Source: Druceiella hillmani (Eukaryota > Arthropoda > Insecta > Lepidoptera > Hepialidae). Taken from it: a DNA stretch of 64,000 nucleotides. Positions within the stretch are counted from its first letter, which is position 1, and each line of letters starts with the position of its first letter. Location of the stretch: positions 17,212,501 through 17,276,500 of the forward strand of contig JAYKKI010000006.1 of the NCBI GenBank assembly GCA_039881145.1, written 5' to 3'. The translations under genes and the position numbers were made by a program. The notes beneath the pieces were generated by a model, which did no database searches, had not been told where the DNA came from, and saw nothing but the letters and a program-made list of their open reading frames with translations. Shown in pieces: positions 26,401 to 41,400 of the stretch.

Positions 26401-29400
26401 CTGTGGAACGACGAAACAAAGTTTAAGTTTTTGGTCTAAGAGAAGAGTCTTCATCCGTTGACATACTGACAATAGAGTAAAGGAAGCATGTACTGTGGCT
26501 TCAGTTAAGCACGGCAAAGGCTCTGTGATGGTTTAGGATTGCTTTGAAAGTTCTGTGGTCGGCGATCTTGTAAGAATACAAGGAATTCTAAAGAGAGAAG
26601 GTAACAAAACATTTTAGGAAATAATGTTATGCCTTCATTGGCATACAATTAATTGGTCCAGAATTTGTAGTTGGACACGACAAAGATTCCAAACACACAT
26701 AAAAGCTATGCACAAGCTTTTTAAACGAAAAGAAACATCGAAAGGTTTTGAAAGTTATGACATGCCCCACAGTCGCCTGACTTGAACCTGATAGAATTAT
26801 TGTGGGATCAGCTTGGCAGGCAGGTACGAACAACTTGCTCAACATCTCAGGAACACTTATGGAGAGTGCTGCAAGATGAAAATAACCACGGCGACGTTTA
26901 AGAAATTAGTTGCTCAATTGCTTAAGATTTGGGAGCTGTCATAAAAAAAAAGGGTGGGGACATTGATGAGTCTAAAATTTGAAAATATTTCTTAATTGTA
27001 TCTAATTATTGCAAATGAATACATATATTTATATATATATATAACTTCCGTTCATGCAATGTTAATGGTCAATGTGAGATTGAATAAGCATTGTTAATCA
27101 TAGCACATTAATCCTGATGTATAGAAAAAAATATTATTGCCAAATAATACTTGGCACGAGTTGATTTTCCGAATTAATTAAATCACCTTTTTTCTAATGT
27201 AGCATAAATATCTATATTTCTGTTAAAATTATGGTATAACTGGTTTATTTCTGTTAAATTATCTGGTTGGTATATTTCTGTTAAAATTATGGTATAATTT
27301 ATGTTTTTTTATACGGGTCTTTAACGACTGTACAGCTACTATTTATTAGTAGAATTGTAAGAATTTTAGGTGAAAAACAAAATCTATCTGAACTTCATAC
27401 ATGTTTTCTATATATACACTTTCTACATATATAGTTCTGTTCCTGGAAAACTCATTGCCATGAGTCTTCAGGGATTATGAATGAACATATGCATGCCAAA
27501 TATCAATACGCAATGTTTAGAGGAGAATACGTAGTTTGAAGCAAGTACGAAGTACAAGTATATTGAATACTTTGTTTAAGATATGGCATATTACGAGTAT
27601 GAGCCTATTATGGAAACATTCCACATGTTTCCATTCTTTCATAGAAAGGGATATATATAATGAACGAGATAAAATGTATTCATCCATAATCTCTTTGTTT
27701 TTTCTGCTCTTTGAGTATTTGAATCATTATGAACAGAGATAGAAGGTTAGTGTATTTTGTAACAGGTATCTACAGAATACTTCGTACTCATAAGGATTAG
27801 AGTATATACGCCACACCTCTAAGGTCTGAAAATATGCCAGATAATGTAGCAGACACTTACCGTCTCTAGAGTAGTTATTGTTGGTGAGGGCATCCCCATT
27901 TCCATTCGTTGGCAATCTTCCTCCTATTTCATAACCTAGTCGCCTCACGTGGAAGTACCTGTAATTGCCAAAGAAGTTGTCCCTTTATTGCTTACTGTGG
28001 GCTTCCATTATGAATTTTTATATCTTCTACAAACATTTTCTGACATAGCTCCAAAAAATTCTGTTTCCTGTTACGTTAATTTTTGACGTGATAACGTCTT
28101 ATAAATCGATTAACACCGGCTGCACGCATGAAAAAGTATCACGTTCCGCCTGAGTCTGAGCGTGCAAGCGAGAGCGCGGAACAAGTGATAGAGAGGCACG
28201 ATCGGCCCAAGCGTCGGAATTTATCTCTCTTCTCGCGTGCGTCAGAGCTGGCAGTTCGAATAGTTCCGCTACTGGAACGCCGGCACGAGAGAAAATTGTA
28301 ATTTTCAATTAACTCCTTCTTTGTATTATACAAAATAATAATAATTCAATTTAATTCATAAAAGTATGCAATTTTTCATCAATGTTTCTTTATGACGTTT
28401 TCACGTAAAACTATTGTCCATAAACCGACTTTACAGACAACCAATATATTTTTAGAAAGTAAAACATACGAGTAATTCTTAAATTTTGATAAGTTTGGAT
28501 TTAGGAAAATATTTAAAAAATTAAGCTTATTTGAAATTTTGGCATGAAATTAGCATGGTGATTTTTAAAATACTAACTTTATTTATTGAATATCGATAGA
28601 GTGGCGAGAGCTATCTTTGAAGTGGTTTGGTAAAGAAGCACACCACCAGTATTGTGTTACCAGTATTGCCTACATGGAAATTAGGAAGCAAAATGTAAAA
28701 TAAAAAATTAAAATTTGAATAGCTATAATTTAATTTTAAATACTACATTATATTTCTTGCTTTCCAAGGTGGCAATGCATAGATGGATTATAGTTACGAT
28801 TTTGGTATATACTAATTTGCTGTAAACATAGATGTATCCAAACTGAAACCAATAATTATATATTCCTTGACTAAAATAATTAAAGATATTTGACTTTAAT
28901 GGATTCCTTGATATGGTTTCGTTTAAAGTGGAAAATGGAGTCTTGTGGAATCATGTTTGGATTTTCTGTCAACTTCATCATCCATTTACCATCCAAATTT
29001 GCATATTAATCACAAAACAACACAAACCGGTTTATTAATTATTGCATATTAATCTCAAAATAACACAAACCTGTTTATTAGTGCATATCAATTACAAAAC
29101 AATACAAGAATGTTTTTCGAAGTCTCCATTACAAATTGCTCAAAATTCAACTAAAAAATTATGTGCCCACTATTATGTTTTTGCAAACTTGTTCTGGACG
29201 GAAATACATTTTGAAATGTCAACTTTTGTATCAGGATCATGATTTGATGGGATTAAATAATCTTAATAGAAACACAAACCTGTAATAAAGCAGCATGAAA
29301 GTGATACCGAGTGCAAAGCAACCGCCCACCAGAGTAGGCACTAAAGCGAGACAACGCGTACCATGTGTGACTCCATCTCGCCCCCACACTCCAGCCAGCC

Positions 29401-32400
29401 ACAAGCAGACCAACAGAGCATTCTCCACCATCATGACACAGTAGAAAGTCACCTGCCAATCGACAACAACTCCCTTAAATATTCTAAACACTTTCTCATA
29501 TTGTTGCTATTAGCATAATAATATATGGGAAGACGATGAGCAACTGATATGAAATGATCATCTTCGTAAATGTGTGTGAGGTTTTAGTTTAATTTTTTAT
29601 AACAAATGAATTGGGACAAAATAATATTTTTATCTCATTTTATACTTCTATTTACCCTTCAGTAGAGCTATTTCATTGTTTTATATTTAATGAAGATATT
29701 TTTATAGTTCCAGAAAATGAAAGATAGGATAGAAAACTCTGTCTTATTTTGATTGTAACAAATCACTTTTAGTCTATTGTAACAAATCACAACCGTCTGA
29801 GTGCCGACTAGCGCCATCGCACTCGTGCATGTACTAACTAAATTTGTTACGAGCGTGATGGCGCTTGCGAAATCAGTTGCTGTTTAGCACACGTTAGGGA
29901 TGGTCGCTCGCACGCATCGCTAATTTTTTATCTTTCTACGTATTGCATAAAGTTCAAATTATAATATTATTAGTAATTACAATATAAAAAGGATCCAGGA
30001 AAAGAAAATTGATTGTGAGTAATTTTTTAAGTTGAAAAAAAAGTCATTGTAGAATATTTATTATAAATTCAAAATTGTCTACACTAAAAACTTTAGAATT
30101 TAGTTAGAAGCATTTAATCTTTATTTGATAAATGAACATGTTTTACACATTTTTTTCAATACTCTGAAGCGCAAATAGTATAATGTTACATCATGTGACC
30201 TGGTGTTTTAGTGCAAGTTCGGAAATGCATTTAAGTGCAAGTTTGGAAATGTATAATTAATATATTGCATTTAGTTTCATTATAAAGTAACACATTTTAT
30301 AAATTTTTTGTTCTAATTATGTTTATTTCAAGTGTAAACCTTTAATGCAAGCTGATAAAAATTTAACATGCAATTAGGTTAAGGAGCCAAATGGATCATT
30401 AACATTTGTTGTTAATCAATATTTCATCATCTACTCACCATTTTTTGCCTATGATTGACCTCTTGTAGGTTGATGTACGCAAATACGTAAACAAATGCGA
30501 TGAGGGCACTGAGGTAGGCCTTACGTGGTCGGCTGATGCGCTCCCCGTGAAATACATTCTTGGGAGAGATGAGCCACAGGAACATGGACACCCAGTGCAG
30601 ACCTGCCATACACAGTGTACATATTCGCTATACTAACTACTCTGTATAATCTCAAAGTTTGTAATAACACAATTACAATTTAATTTATTTTCATAAGGGA
30701 ATAAATGGATCATTTTCAGATCTATCTGTTTGATCCGAAAACAAATCACTAAAAGAAGTGTTTATAGAGCAACTGCTGGATATTGGAGATGTTTGACTTC
30801 TACTGTATTTTTATGTCTTGAACAATATTGTAAAGTACATGGAGCTCCCATTTATGATTAACATGTTCAGAAGAACTGTAGTTCTAATAATCTACGATTA
30901 TCAGAAAGGTGGCAGTAGATTTCGAGATTTATTCTAAAGTACCAATCGCACTGTTACAGAGAGACATCTTTGCGACTGGTGAACTCTTATGTAAGTATTG
31001 GAAAAATACTTAATAACCTCTTTTCTGTGAGAGCACCAATAACAATACCAATCTTTGATAGTTTCTGGATTCCCTTTCTGTCTAATTTAAAGCTGGATTG
31101 TAAGAAAAATTACCAAACTGTGGAATCATACCGATACCTGTTCATACCATAATAAGCACCAATTAATTTTTAAGGTTTTAATGTTGAAATAAAACACTTT
31201 CACATAAAGCACACACACAGATAAACTTTAAAATTTTCAAATATTAGTAGCAGAATATAATATTTGTAAGTGATAATGCGTGATTCACATGCATGTGGAA
31301 ATCTCATTCCGGCCAAAAATTTTCTCAATTTAATATATAACTCACCATATTATGTCCTACATAAAAAAGGCACTATTTCAAGATAACTTAATCAAAATAT
31401 CATTTTGTGCCTTGCGTTGGTGACTAATAGCAGAGGAGTATAGGTTGTCTTAAGTACAGTTGACCCGCACTGTTCCGGCCCCTGTCTAATTCGGCACCCC
31501 CTATAATCCAACATGCCTATAACAGTACATACAAAGCAATTTGTCAGTTTACAAGGTACTCCTTTTCAAAAAAGTTTCGGACTATCAGGGGTCGGTGGCA
31601 GTACTTCTGTAGTTCCACAAATTCGATTATCCGACACCGCCTTGCAAAACGTTTGTCGAATTATCGCGGGTCAACTGTAATAGCATTCATAAAACGGTAA
31701 CAAGGCTATATTTGTGCGTGCATTATACAAAAACCACCAAACGGATTTTAATGAAATTATGCAGTTTTATACCTTCAAGGCAAGCTTGGCCATTTAACTA
31801 CTTAAATATTTAACAGCAGCATTTTTTTTTATCAGCAATTATCACAACATAATTACCCATTAATTTTTAACAAACATTTATATATTTAATGATGCATTTA
31901 TATTTACTATTAGCAACTACAATAACATTATCATCTATTAGAGTATAGAGTAACTTTCTAGGTGCCCACTGGAGAGTAAAACTCTAAACATCTAGAAATG
32001 TATAAAACAGTAAAATATATTCTGCGCGTATAATGGACAGAATGACCAGTGTAATAATGTGTAACTTTAGTTATTGACATAAAATATAAATGTGATATAT
32101 TAATGTAAATAAAAATGTAAATGTGTCATTAAAAATATTTATTATTACATACTTATGACAGTTTCTTGTAAAATAAACAGATGTCATTTTCAATGGGGAG
32201 GTGAACATAAACAGAATCGGGAATGGTGCTTTAGTTATTGGCATTTGTCAATTTGAGGTTACGTTGGCTTTGCATTTTGGTCCGGTATTTGGAATGTTAT
32301 TTACGTAGAAATCCAAGAAAAAATTTCAATTCAAAATAGTGCAGTTAATAGCACCAGGTGCTACAAATATTTCGAAAATGTTAAAAAGTTCATCTTGTAA

Positions 32401-35400
32401 CACAGTACATAATGACACTAAAATAGTATGAATGTGAAAATTAATGGTGTTTTCACAGAAAGATATTTAATATACGTAATAATACATTGGTTTCAGTTCA
32501 AGAAAACAATTTTCAGGAAGCTTTTAAAGTAAGCACTCAGTTTGAAACGCTCTAGACGTAATCTAGCTATTGAAAATAGCTTTTAATCTTTTTAAATGAT
32601 TGCTTTATGACGAACTCTGACATTATTATAATTATGTGTACTGTAGTGAGTAATCTTGTAAATTTTATTATTCAAAACCAATATTTTCTTATAAAACACT
32701 TTCTATTTGATAGCTAAAAACGTACAAACGGAAGATGCCTATCAGGCAAAATTTACGTTTTTCCTCCCCAATAATTGAAGACATAGTGGATGAAGACCAT
32801 ATGACGTATGAAATTTCCATATATCAAACAAATCATTTCTATTCTATTACAGATGTTGGCCAAGCATTTGAGGTACAAAACTACAAGGTTTCCGTCCATT
32901 GGTCCTTGTGTGATATACGCACAGAAATGGTCTCGTAACCATTTTATTATATGTATAAATTTGGACAACCTTTTATACAATGTAGTATTCCTTTATTACG
33001 TATTGTGATCTAATTTGAAATATTTAATGATATCTCATTTTTGTAAATACTAATAATTATGTTATAACTGTCAAAAGGCATCTGGCACCGATCAAACAAG
33101 TCACTCAGCTGTTCAACAAATGATGCCAAGGTCAAGATGCATCCTCTCTATAGCAACTGATATTGCTATAACGAGAAAGTACCCATTGGTGAAATATTAC
33201 GAGTCCCTTTTCCGGTGGTCAGTACTGGGCTTTTCACCAATAGTTTGCTTTGGCCGTGTCAGTTGTTCACAATGGCTTTACAAAGATGGTTTGATTTTCG
33301 GGATTTTTTTTTTATTTTCAGGATCATTCCTGGAATCAATTTTCCTTTTTCATTATAGTTAGTTTCTTACCTTTATTATTTCATAGTCAATTAGATTTTG
33401 CATTCTCGTGAAACATTTGTGTTTTATCATAAAGTGAGTTGAGTAAATTTCAATCGATTGGCAATTCACATGCAATAATGCGAGCAGAACCCACTGTCTG
33501 GAAACTCTACCAAAAACTTTTAAACGATGAAGAATAAAAGATAAGAAGCTGTTCATAGGTTTCCTATCTTCAAAGTGGGATTTTGCTCACTGGTGCATGT
33601 GGTACTTCATTATCAGGCTCGTTGGAGTACAATAACCTCTGCCTTTCTACAAAGACTGTAGTTTTTGGAATCAAGGCATTCATTTTACATTTGCTTACAC
33701 TTGTAATACCTAAAAACATGATAAATCCCAATCTCCTGGTAAAACTCGCAAAGCTATTCTGACATTGATTTCTTCTTTACACTCTATTAAATTTACATGT
33801 AAAACTTATTTAATTGACGCTTAATTATTAAAAACAGTGTTAATTTTAATAACACATACGTATTGTACAATTAATTAATATATATATAGCAAATAAGTTT
33901 CATGAATGGAAAAAACTGTATTATGTACAGAATGACTTAATATTTTTCACATAGAATTAATTGAACGTCACACAACAAAAATCCAATTTATTTAATGAAT
34001 ACTATTCCAGATGAGATGATCTGAAAAACTTACTTTTACATTGTCTCAGGGAGCTGTGAAATAATGTAATTTTCTTGCAGTTGTCATGTATGAAGTATGG
34101 TTTATAAAATTGTAAGGTGCCTTTTGAGTGAAATTTAAAGTAACATATCTTCGTGTATGTATTTTATGTAGTGGTATAAATGCACAGACATCACTTTTTA
34201 TAACTGGTATGGAAAATATTTCCTTTCAACACTATATTGAAGTAGTGCAAATATTTGACAAAAACGAATTCTAAAAATCTAGTTCAATGAAATCCATAAT
34301 GATATTGGAGTATAATCACTGTCGAGGACACTAACATAACAATGAAACAAAGGAATAGTGCAAAAGCAAGTGCATAACAAACCGAGCAAGCAATGGGCAT
34401 ATGAATGCAATGAACAAACGTGGAACACAAGCAATCAATACATATTCATTGCTTACCGCTCCCACAATCGAATAGTCCCAGATTCGTTCAAATGGTCAAG
34501 TAAATGCGGCTATCTGTAAAAAAACATTCTGCTTTCTTTATATATTTATTTATTAACTTTTATGTATAGTACATATAGCCGACTTATTGCTACATGAGCA
34601 ATCTCTTCTAGTCAACCATATAGTATAGATATATAGTAGAAGCTAAATAAATAGTCATTACTTCATACTGATAGAGGAAGATTAAAATTGCCATTTATAC
34701 GAATCGTAAATAAAGGTACAAGAAGAGATAAGTCAAGAGAAATTATTTAAATTAAAAAGTAAAATTTTTAAGGGTTGATATTAAATAAAGAAATGTATTT
34801 TTTATATCTATAAATGTCTACTTGTATTCATAACACTTCATTAAATTATGTAATACAACATACCAATGACTAGGAAGACCCAATACTCGTAGAGAGATGC
34901 ATAGGCGGTTAGAGCAGTCACTCGGGCAGATATAGTGCCCAGCCTCCATAGGAACTGTAAACCATTGAAAGATTTATTGGAATGTATTTTTACATTAAAT
35001 TGTTTTCTGCACTTATGAAAGTATAATCGTTTGAGCGCCGACGAGCGCTATCGCGCTCGTGCACGTACTAACTAAATTTGCCACAAGCGTGATGGCGCTC
35101 GCGAAATCAGTTGCTGTTTAGCGCGTGGTACGGGGAGGTCGCTCTCGCGCATCGCCAATTTTTTATCTTTCTACATGTTACATAAAGTTCAAATTATAAT
35201 ATTATTAGTAATTACAGTATAAAAAGGATCTAGGAAAAGAAAATTTTTAACCCATAATGTCGGAATACAAAAGTTTTTCAAGTTGTGAAGAAAGTGATAG
35301 TGGGAGTGACATTGTGGTGCGTTCACAATTTGGCGTAATGCAAATTTTGAGTGATAGTGACAATAACAATTATTTTGCTGATACGGAGGATGTACCGGAC

Positions 35401-38400
35401 TGTGAAAATACGATGTGACCTTGATTTCAGTTTTTGTTATAATTTTTCTTCACAATATATATTTCCATAATTTTCTTTTTATTTTATTATCCTTGTACAA
35501 GTGTTTATTAAGAAATCACCGAAAAAATTATTAAAATTGGATAATTTTTGGAAGAGATACAGTTTTTTTTCGAGACACGGGTAAATGACATCAAAACCAA
35601 TAGATTTCTTTGGCATTTTTAAGTATATATGAGTAAAAAACCATGGCACTAAAACGGTTAGTAAATACATTACGACGTTGATTCACCTACAAAATGTGTT
35701 AGTTAAGATGATCTTCATTTTATAAATACATATGAGTATATGTGATATTTAACAGTTTAAAAAATATTCACTTTCCTAAATTTGGAGCAAACATTGGAGC
35801 AAAACAGGACCACTTTATATAGTAATGGCCTTTACAACATGAGCTTTCTTAAGAATGGAGAAGTGAATGCTGGAATGAAAGAAAGTGGAAATTTTAAAAT
35901 AAGTAGATGCAAATTATTCTTAGTCGACTGTCACCCTAATATTATTATGACTATATAATTTACGTTGTTTTTCTCTGACTTTATAAAATTTTTAAGTGTT
36001 CAAAAACAAAAATGAAATTAGAGGGTGTAGGAAGATAGCGCATATTACTTTTGCAGGTTATTTGTAATGCAATGTTGGTACTGTTGTTACCAAAACATAT
36101 TTCAATAAATGTATACCTGGAAGATGACACCGAGCCATGTGAGGACGAGTCGGTGCACATTCTGTCGCCGCACATTCTTACTGAAGCTGGCAAGGGCCCA
36201 GCAAATGGAAAATAATGACAGCGATGCTGATATGATCGCGACCTCCGTAAATGCACGCTTCTCTGCTGTCGATCAAGTTTAGGTTAGATATTAATGTAAT
36301 GAGAATGTATTATTAATTGTAAGTAATTGCTAAGTTATCAGCGTGGCACTGAAATTATACACTTTGTTTATTTATATTTGTAAATTTATTAATCAACTTG
36401 AAATGAAATTATTTAATCAACTTGAAAATTATTTAATCAACTTGAGTATTTGAGAATCATTATTATAACATCCACAATTTGTAATAAAGAAAAGTCGCTT
36501 CGAAAGTAACATCCTTTACAATATATTTTATATATCTTATACAAGTTTGCACAACATTTTTGTACATATTCAAAGTTAAAGAAAATAAAATTCTGCTTGA
36601 GGTAAGCTATAATTAAGCAAGCTACGAATGGCTAATGCTAAGCAATCGCAGCTTATTCCTAAAAAATCACCATATAGTCGATATTTCATACAATATGGAT
36701 CATATTCAACATTGTTTATCAATTTGGTACCGATTGTTATCTTGTATTGAATGTATTTGGCGTTAATTCTGTAGAAATTCAGTATTCATAATTAAATGAA
36801 ACTGCGTGATGTAGTATTATTTCTACTTCCTTTAAGTTCTTTACCACGACCTAGGTTTCGTTGTATTACAATCTTTGCTAATAGCCCACCTGAAGATTGT
36901 AGCTAAGCTTGTCACTGTTGCTACATATATATAGAGAATAGACAAAGGAACATGTCACCATCAGTTTTGAAAAATCATAGAATGAGATAAAAGATGTTAT
37001 AGCAAGTCAAGCTATTGATCATCAGTATTTCAATGAGAATTTCGACGATACTATAGTAAATAAGAAAAAAAAATTACAATTGAAGAATTATTAAAAAAGT
37101 TTTTGTAGAATGATGGACGCATGCTTTTTAATTTTTAAAAGTAAGTGGAGAAACGCATGCCACACGAGTTACCAAAATGAAATCGAGTAGACAATATGAA
37201 CATTTGTGGTTCTTTGTTTCATCATCAGCATCAGAGAAATAAGTCTTTTTGTAAAAATTAAAAAGAACCTGGTTTATAGATTTGAAAATTTTTTCTGGAC
37301 AACCAAAAAAAAATTTAGTAGTGTATAGCGAAATATCAAAGGAGTAATCCATTGAAGTTACATTTCTGTGTTCAAACAATTAATACTGTCGTGTGCTGCT
37401 AACAGAAAGGCTGAAGCAAAAGTTTAAAATTAAGCATGCTGCCGTAGTCAGTTGTCATCGATTGGTTGGACATTTTGATATAATGTCATTTTATTCCCAG
37501 ATTTATTAGCAATACATATGACATGTTACTTTAAATTTCGCAATTAGTAGGTATGCAGTGAAATTGAGTTTGTATGGATGGCATTTCACGGAGAATGATA
37601 AACATATGTTATATAATAAGGTGATGGCACAAATAATCAACAGCATTTCAGTGACAACACTTCTTCATAATAATTTGCACCAATTCATAATAATGATGAC
37701 TTTTAATGGTCTGTAAGAGACTTATATTTAAATATGAGTAGGTCTATTAAATGTTGCATTGTTATAATGAAACTAATCAGTAATGAGCGTGAAGAGCATC
37801 GTGTTCACTCCTTCAGCTTGATACCAGTCCATCATCAGACCCTTTTCCAACTGATGCTGTAATTGCTTTATTGATAAAGTGTGCAATAAACTAATCATGT
37901 GTGATATACTATCATCTATTGAGGAGTTTCATTGTCCATTTCTGGAGCGCATAATCAGATATTGGCCAAATTTATATGGAATAATCATTGAATTATACTC
38001 TTCCAAATAAAAACAATTATTCAATTCGGCTAATATGTGTGGGATATATTTGTTAACATACATAAAAAAACACAGTTGAACTGAGAACCTCCTTCTTGGA
38101 GTCTGTTAAAAATTAATAATTTTTTAAAAATTGGTAATAATAACTTTTTAACAAATATGCAGTATTCAAAAATTACTTATAACCATCCTGGTAATAATAT
38201 GGTGGGCTCACCAGTGACATCTTGATGGCGGTGGACTGGCTGCGAGTCAGTAGAGCTCCATAGCAGCAAGTGTAACTGAATAAGTAACATGGGTGCCGCC
38301 TCGCAGAATGCATGCACAAGTCGTAGCATGCCTGCAACATTACCATTAAAAAAAACGAGTTCATAAACAATAGAAGATAAGAACGGGACGGCCATTTATT

Positions 38401-41400
38401 TGACGTTATTAGAAAATTAATACCAAATGTTTTCTTCAAATGAAATGTTTCTTGATTCACCTTACCGTACTTAAACTTTGAATTCTATGCAGCTTTTGAC
38501 ATTGAAAAGAGTATGCCCAAAGGACAATGGATAAAATGTACAGCCGCCAATAGAAATGATCTAATACACAAACAAAAATATCTCTATTTAAGTAGAACAT
38601 TTGTTACTATTACCACTCGTCTTAATATCAGTCCCTTTCGAGTTTACTTCTCTAAATATTGAAAATAAGCTATTTGACTTGAATTTTTAAACTGTTTTAA
38701 ATTATTCTATTTTGTATTATAAGGACACTACATTTATATTTCATGGATATATGCTGTATTTTTTATATAAATCAGTTTTAAAGTTTTAAAGTTTTTGGAA
38801 CTCGCGTTAAAAAAGCAATTTCTGTAATGGCGGCTAATGTGACGTCATACACAATGTAAACAAAGAGTCCGGCCCGCTGAAGGGGTTTTATTATTTATTT
38901 TCATATTAAAATGGTGTGTAGTGACACAATGTACAAATACGTCTATAAAAAGTCGACAAGAAGTTTTCGTTTCAGTGCCAACAAATCTTAAAAGACGATA
39001 AAAATGGCTGCAATTAGCCCGAAGACATCCAAACAGCATTGTAGCTCACTCAAATGTTTTTATGTGTGAAGATCATTTCGATATAAGTAATATTTGTGTT
39101 TTAAACATTATTATCGATATCAATGCCTATAAACCAAAAGAATAAGAATATTAAATTTTAGTATGAATGCGTTTTAGTACCAATGATATTTTGACAATTG
39201 TTAGTATTTATCTAAATTTAAATTTTTGATATGATATGAAAGATTATACATTAAAAACTATATGTTTAAAAAAATTCTGCAGCAGACGATTATTTATTAC
39301 AAAAAAATCAATTTAAAAAATTTCATACTTGATGACTTTTGTTTGCGATGGAATATGTTTTAACCTTTTTTTCCAGTTAGTTCACTTTAACTTTTATCGC
39401 TAAGTACTTATTACACAATTAAAAATATCATTTCTTACAAATTTTTAAGTATTTACTACATAAATACAGTAAATTTAGTTATCCAACTCCAATATTTACT
39501 TAATCTGTCAATTTTACGAGTAACAATAACATCTTGTTTATCCAACAACATTCTGGAAAAGTCTACTTGTCTATGATTTAGTTTGGAATAAAATTATATT
39601 AGCTATATTAAATTTTAGTGCTGTATATGTGCTATGTATTATGTATATTAGCATATGCATTGCATGAGAATTAAATAAATTTTTTTCTACATTAGTTATG
39701 ACCAGAAGTTATTTAAATTAATTATATCATTTGTAATGTATTTCTTTTTATATAATATAATACGTAATGAATAACATACATAATGAATTTATATTATAAA
39801 AAAAAATTACACTAAATGCAAAAGGTTAAAGATAGTTATAAATTAAAAAAATAGAAAAAAGGACCATAATTTAAAACTTAAAAACTTGTCTGTGACGTCA
39901 TCTGACTTTTAACCAATAACGGGGCGTTGTGATGCTGATTATAATTCAAAAACATTTTGTGATTTCTTCACGTTTTTTTTATATAATATAAACTTATTTT
40001 TCCGAAAATTAAAAGTAATATGCATATTTACGTTATAATCTAATAGGATGACCCCGAATTGTGGTATATTTTCAATGTTGTCAAATAGCCTATTATATGA
40101 TAACTTAATCTTTATATTTTTTAATTACATAATTCTCTTTTTTGAAAATATAAAAATGCATTAGTGTTTGATCAGGTATGGCCCTAACGGTTTTTCCGAA
40201 CATCTTCCACTCCCTTGCTCTAACGAACAGTTACGCACACGCATCACACTTTCATAGTGATTGTGTGAGAATGTTGCATTTCGTTTTTGCAATTAGACCA
40301 ATTATTAGCCAGGAAGTACAAACCCACAAGACGACCATTGTACACAGCAAGAAGTGCAAAATTCAGAAGATGACCGTCATAATTAACAAGCTCAAATACC
40401 TCATGACCATTTAATGCTACATATGTTTTTGAATATACGAGGACACCTAATACATGTAGAGTATTTATTTTTTTACTACCATTTATTTACGACCATAAAA
40501 ATGTAATATGTCTCCGAATAACAGAGATTATACAAGTACATATGTCATGTATACAAGCTATATATTCTTGAGGTTGCACAAGTATATGCGACATCTAGAA
40601 GGGAAAGACTGGGAGATGTTACTTATTAACAATGAAATGCATTTTTAGACGAGCCTCAGCAGAGATCAATTTGATATGATACTCCGGGAAAAGAGAAGTC
40701 TCAAAGAGGGTGTCTGTTTGTACTAGCAAAGGGGGAGTCTTTTTTAGCAACAGCACATACCTTAGTTACTTATGTATGCTATGATAAAACTGGAAACTAT
40801 AAAAATTCATGTATTGAATATATTTGGGGTTAATTTTGTAGAAATTCATTGTTCACAATTAAAGATCAAATAGCAAAGATCTTTGCTAATAGTCCACCTG
40901 AAGATGTTGTAATACAACAAAACCTATGTCGTGGTAAAGAACTTAAAGAAAGTAGAAATAATACTACATCACGTAGTTTCATTTAATTGTAAACATTTAA
41001 TGTTACATAATATTCCTATTAAGCTACTCACAAAATTTTGATTTTTTAGAACGGAAATATATTGCGTACTATATCTTTTACAGGTGCATATGAAAAAAAC
41101 ATGTTATGTGATATAACTACAAATTAACGATTTCGGATTTTTTCCTTTATTTGCACTGTGAGACATTATTTCTTTTCAAATTTCATGATTCTAGGCCAAC
41201 ATTCTAGTCAACTATAGGGTTTTGGTTTAATTGCGAATGTCGAAAAATGCAACATAAATGGCTGTATTTTTAGAGTTCTTCTTGATTGCGTTGACTTAGG
41301 AGCTTGATTTTTACAGCTCTAAGGGACTGTAGACCTAAGTATCTGATATTAATTTTAACTTCATACCTCCATGCGTTCCTGAGAAAAAGGGTCTTGAGAG

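Noticed and set aside
33080..33180. Possible tRNA or small RNA gene in a GC-richer patch
   Set aside because: No cloverleaf with plausible anticodon arm or A/B boxes could be laid out by eye.
38177..38460. Minus-strand 95-codon frame ending SPPYYYQDGYK
   Set aside because: Wrong frame over XKR exon 3; the frame with MLRLVHAFCEAAP carries the family motif and correct phase.
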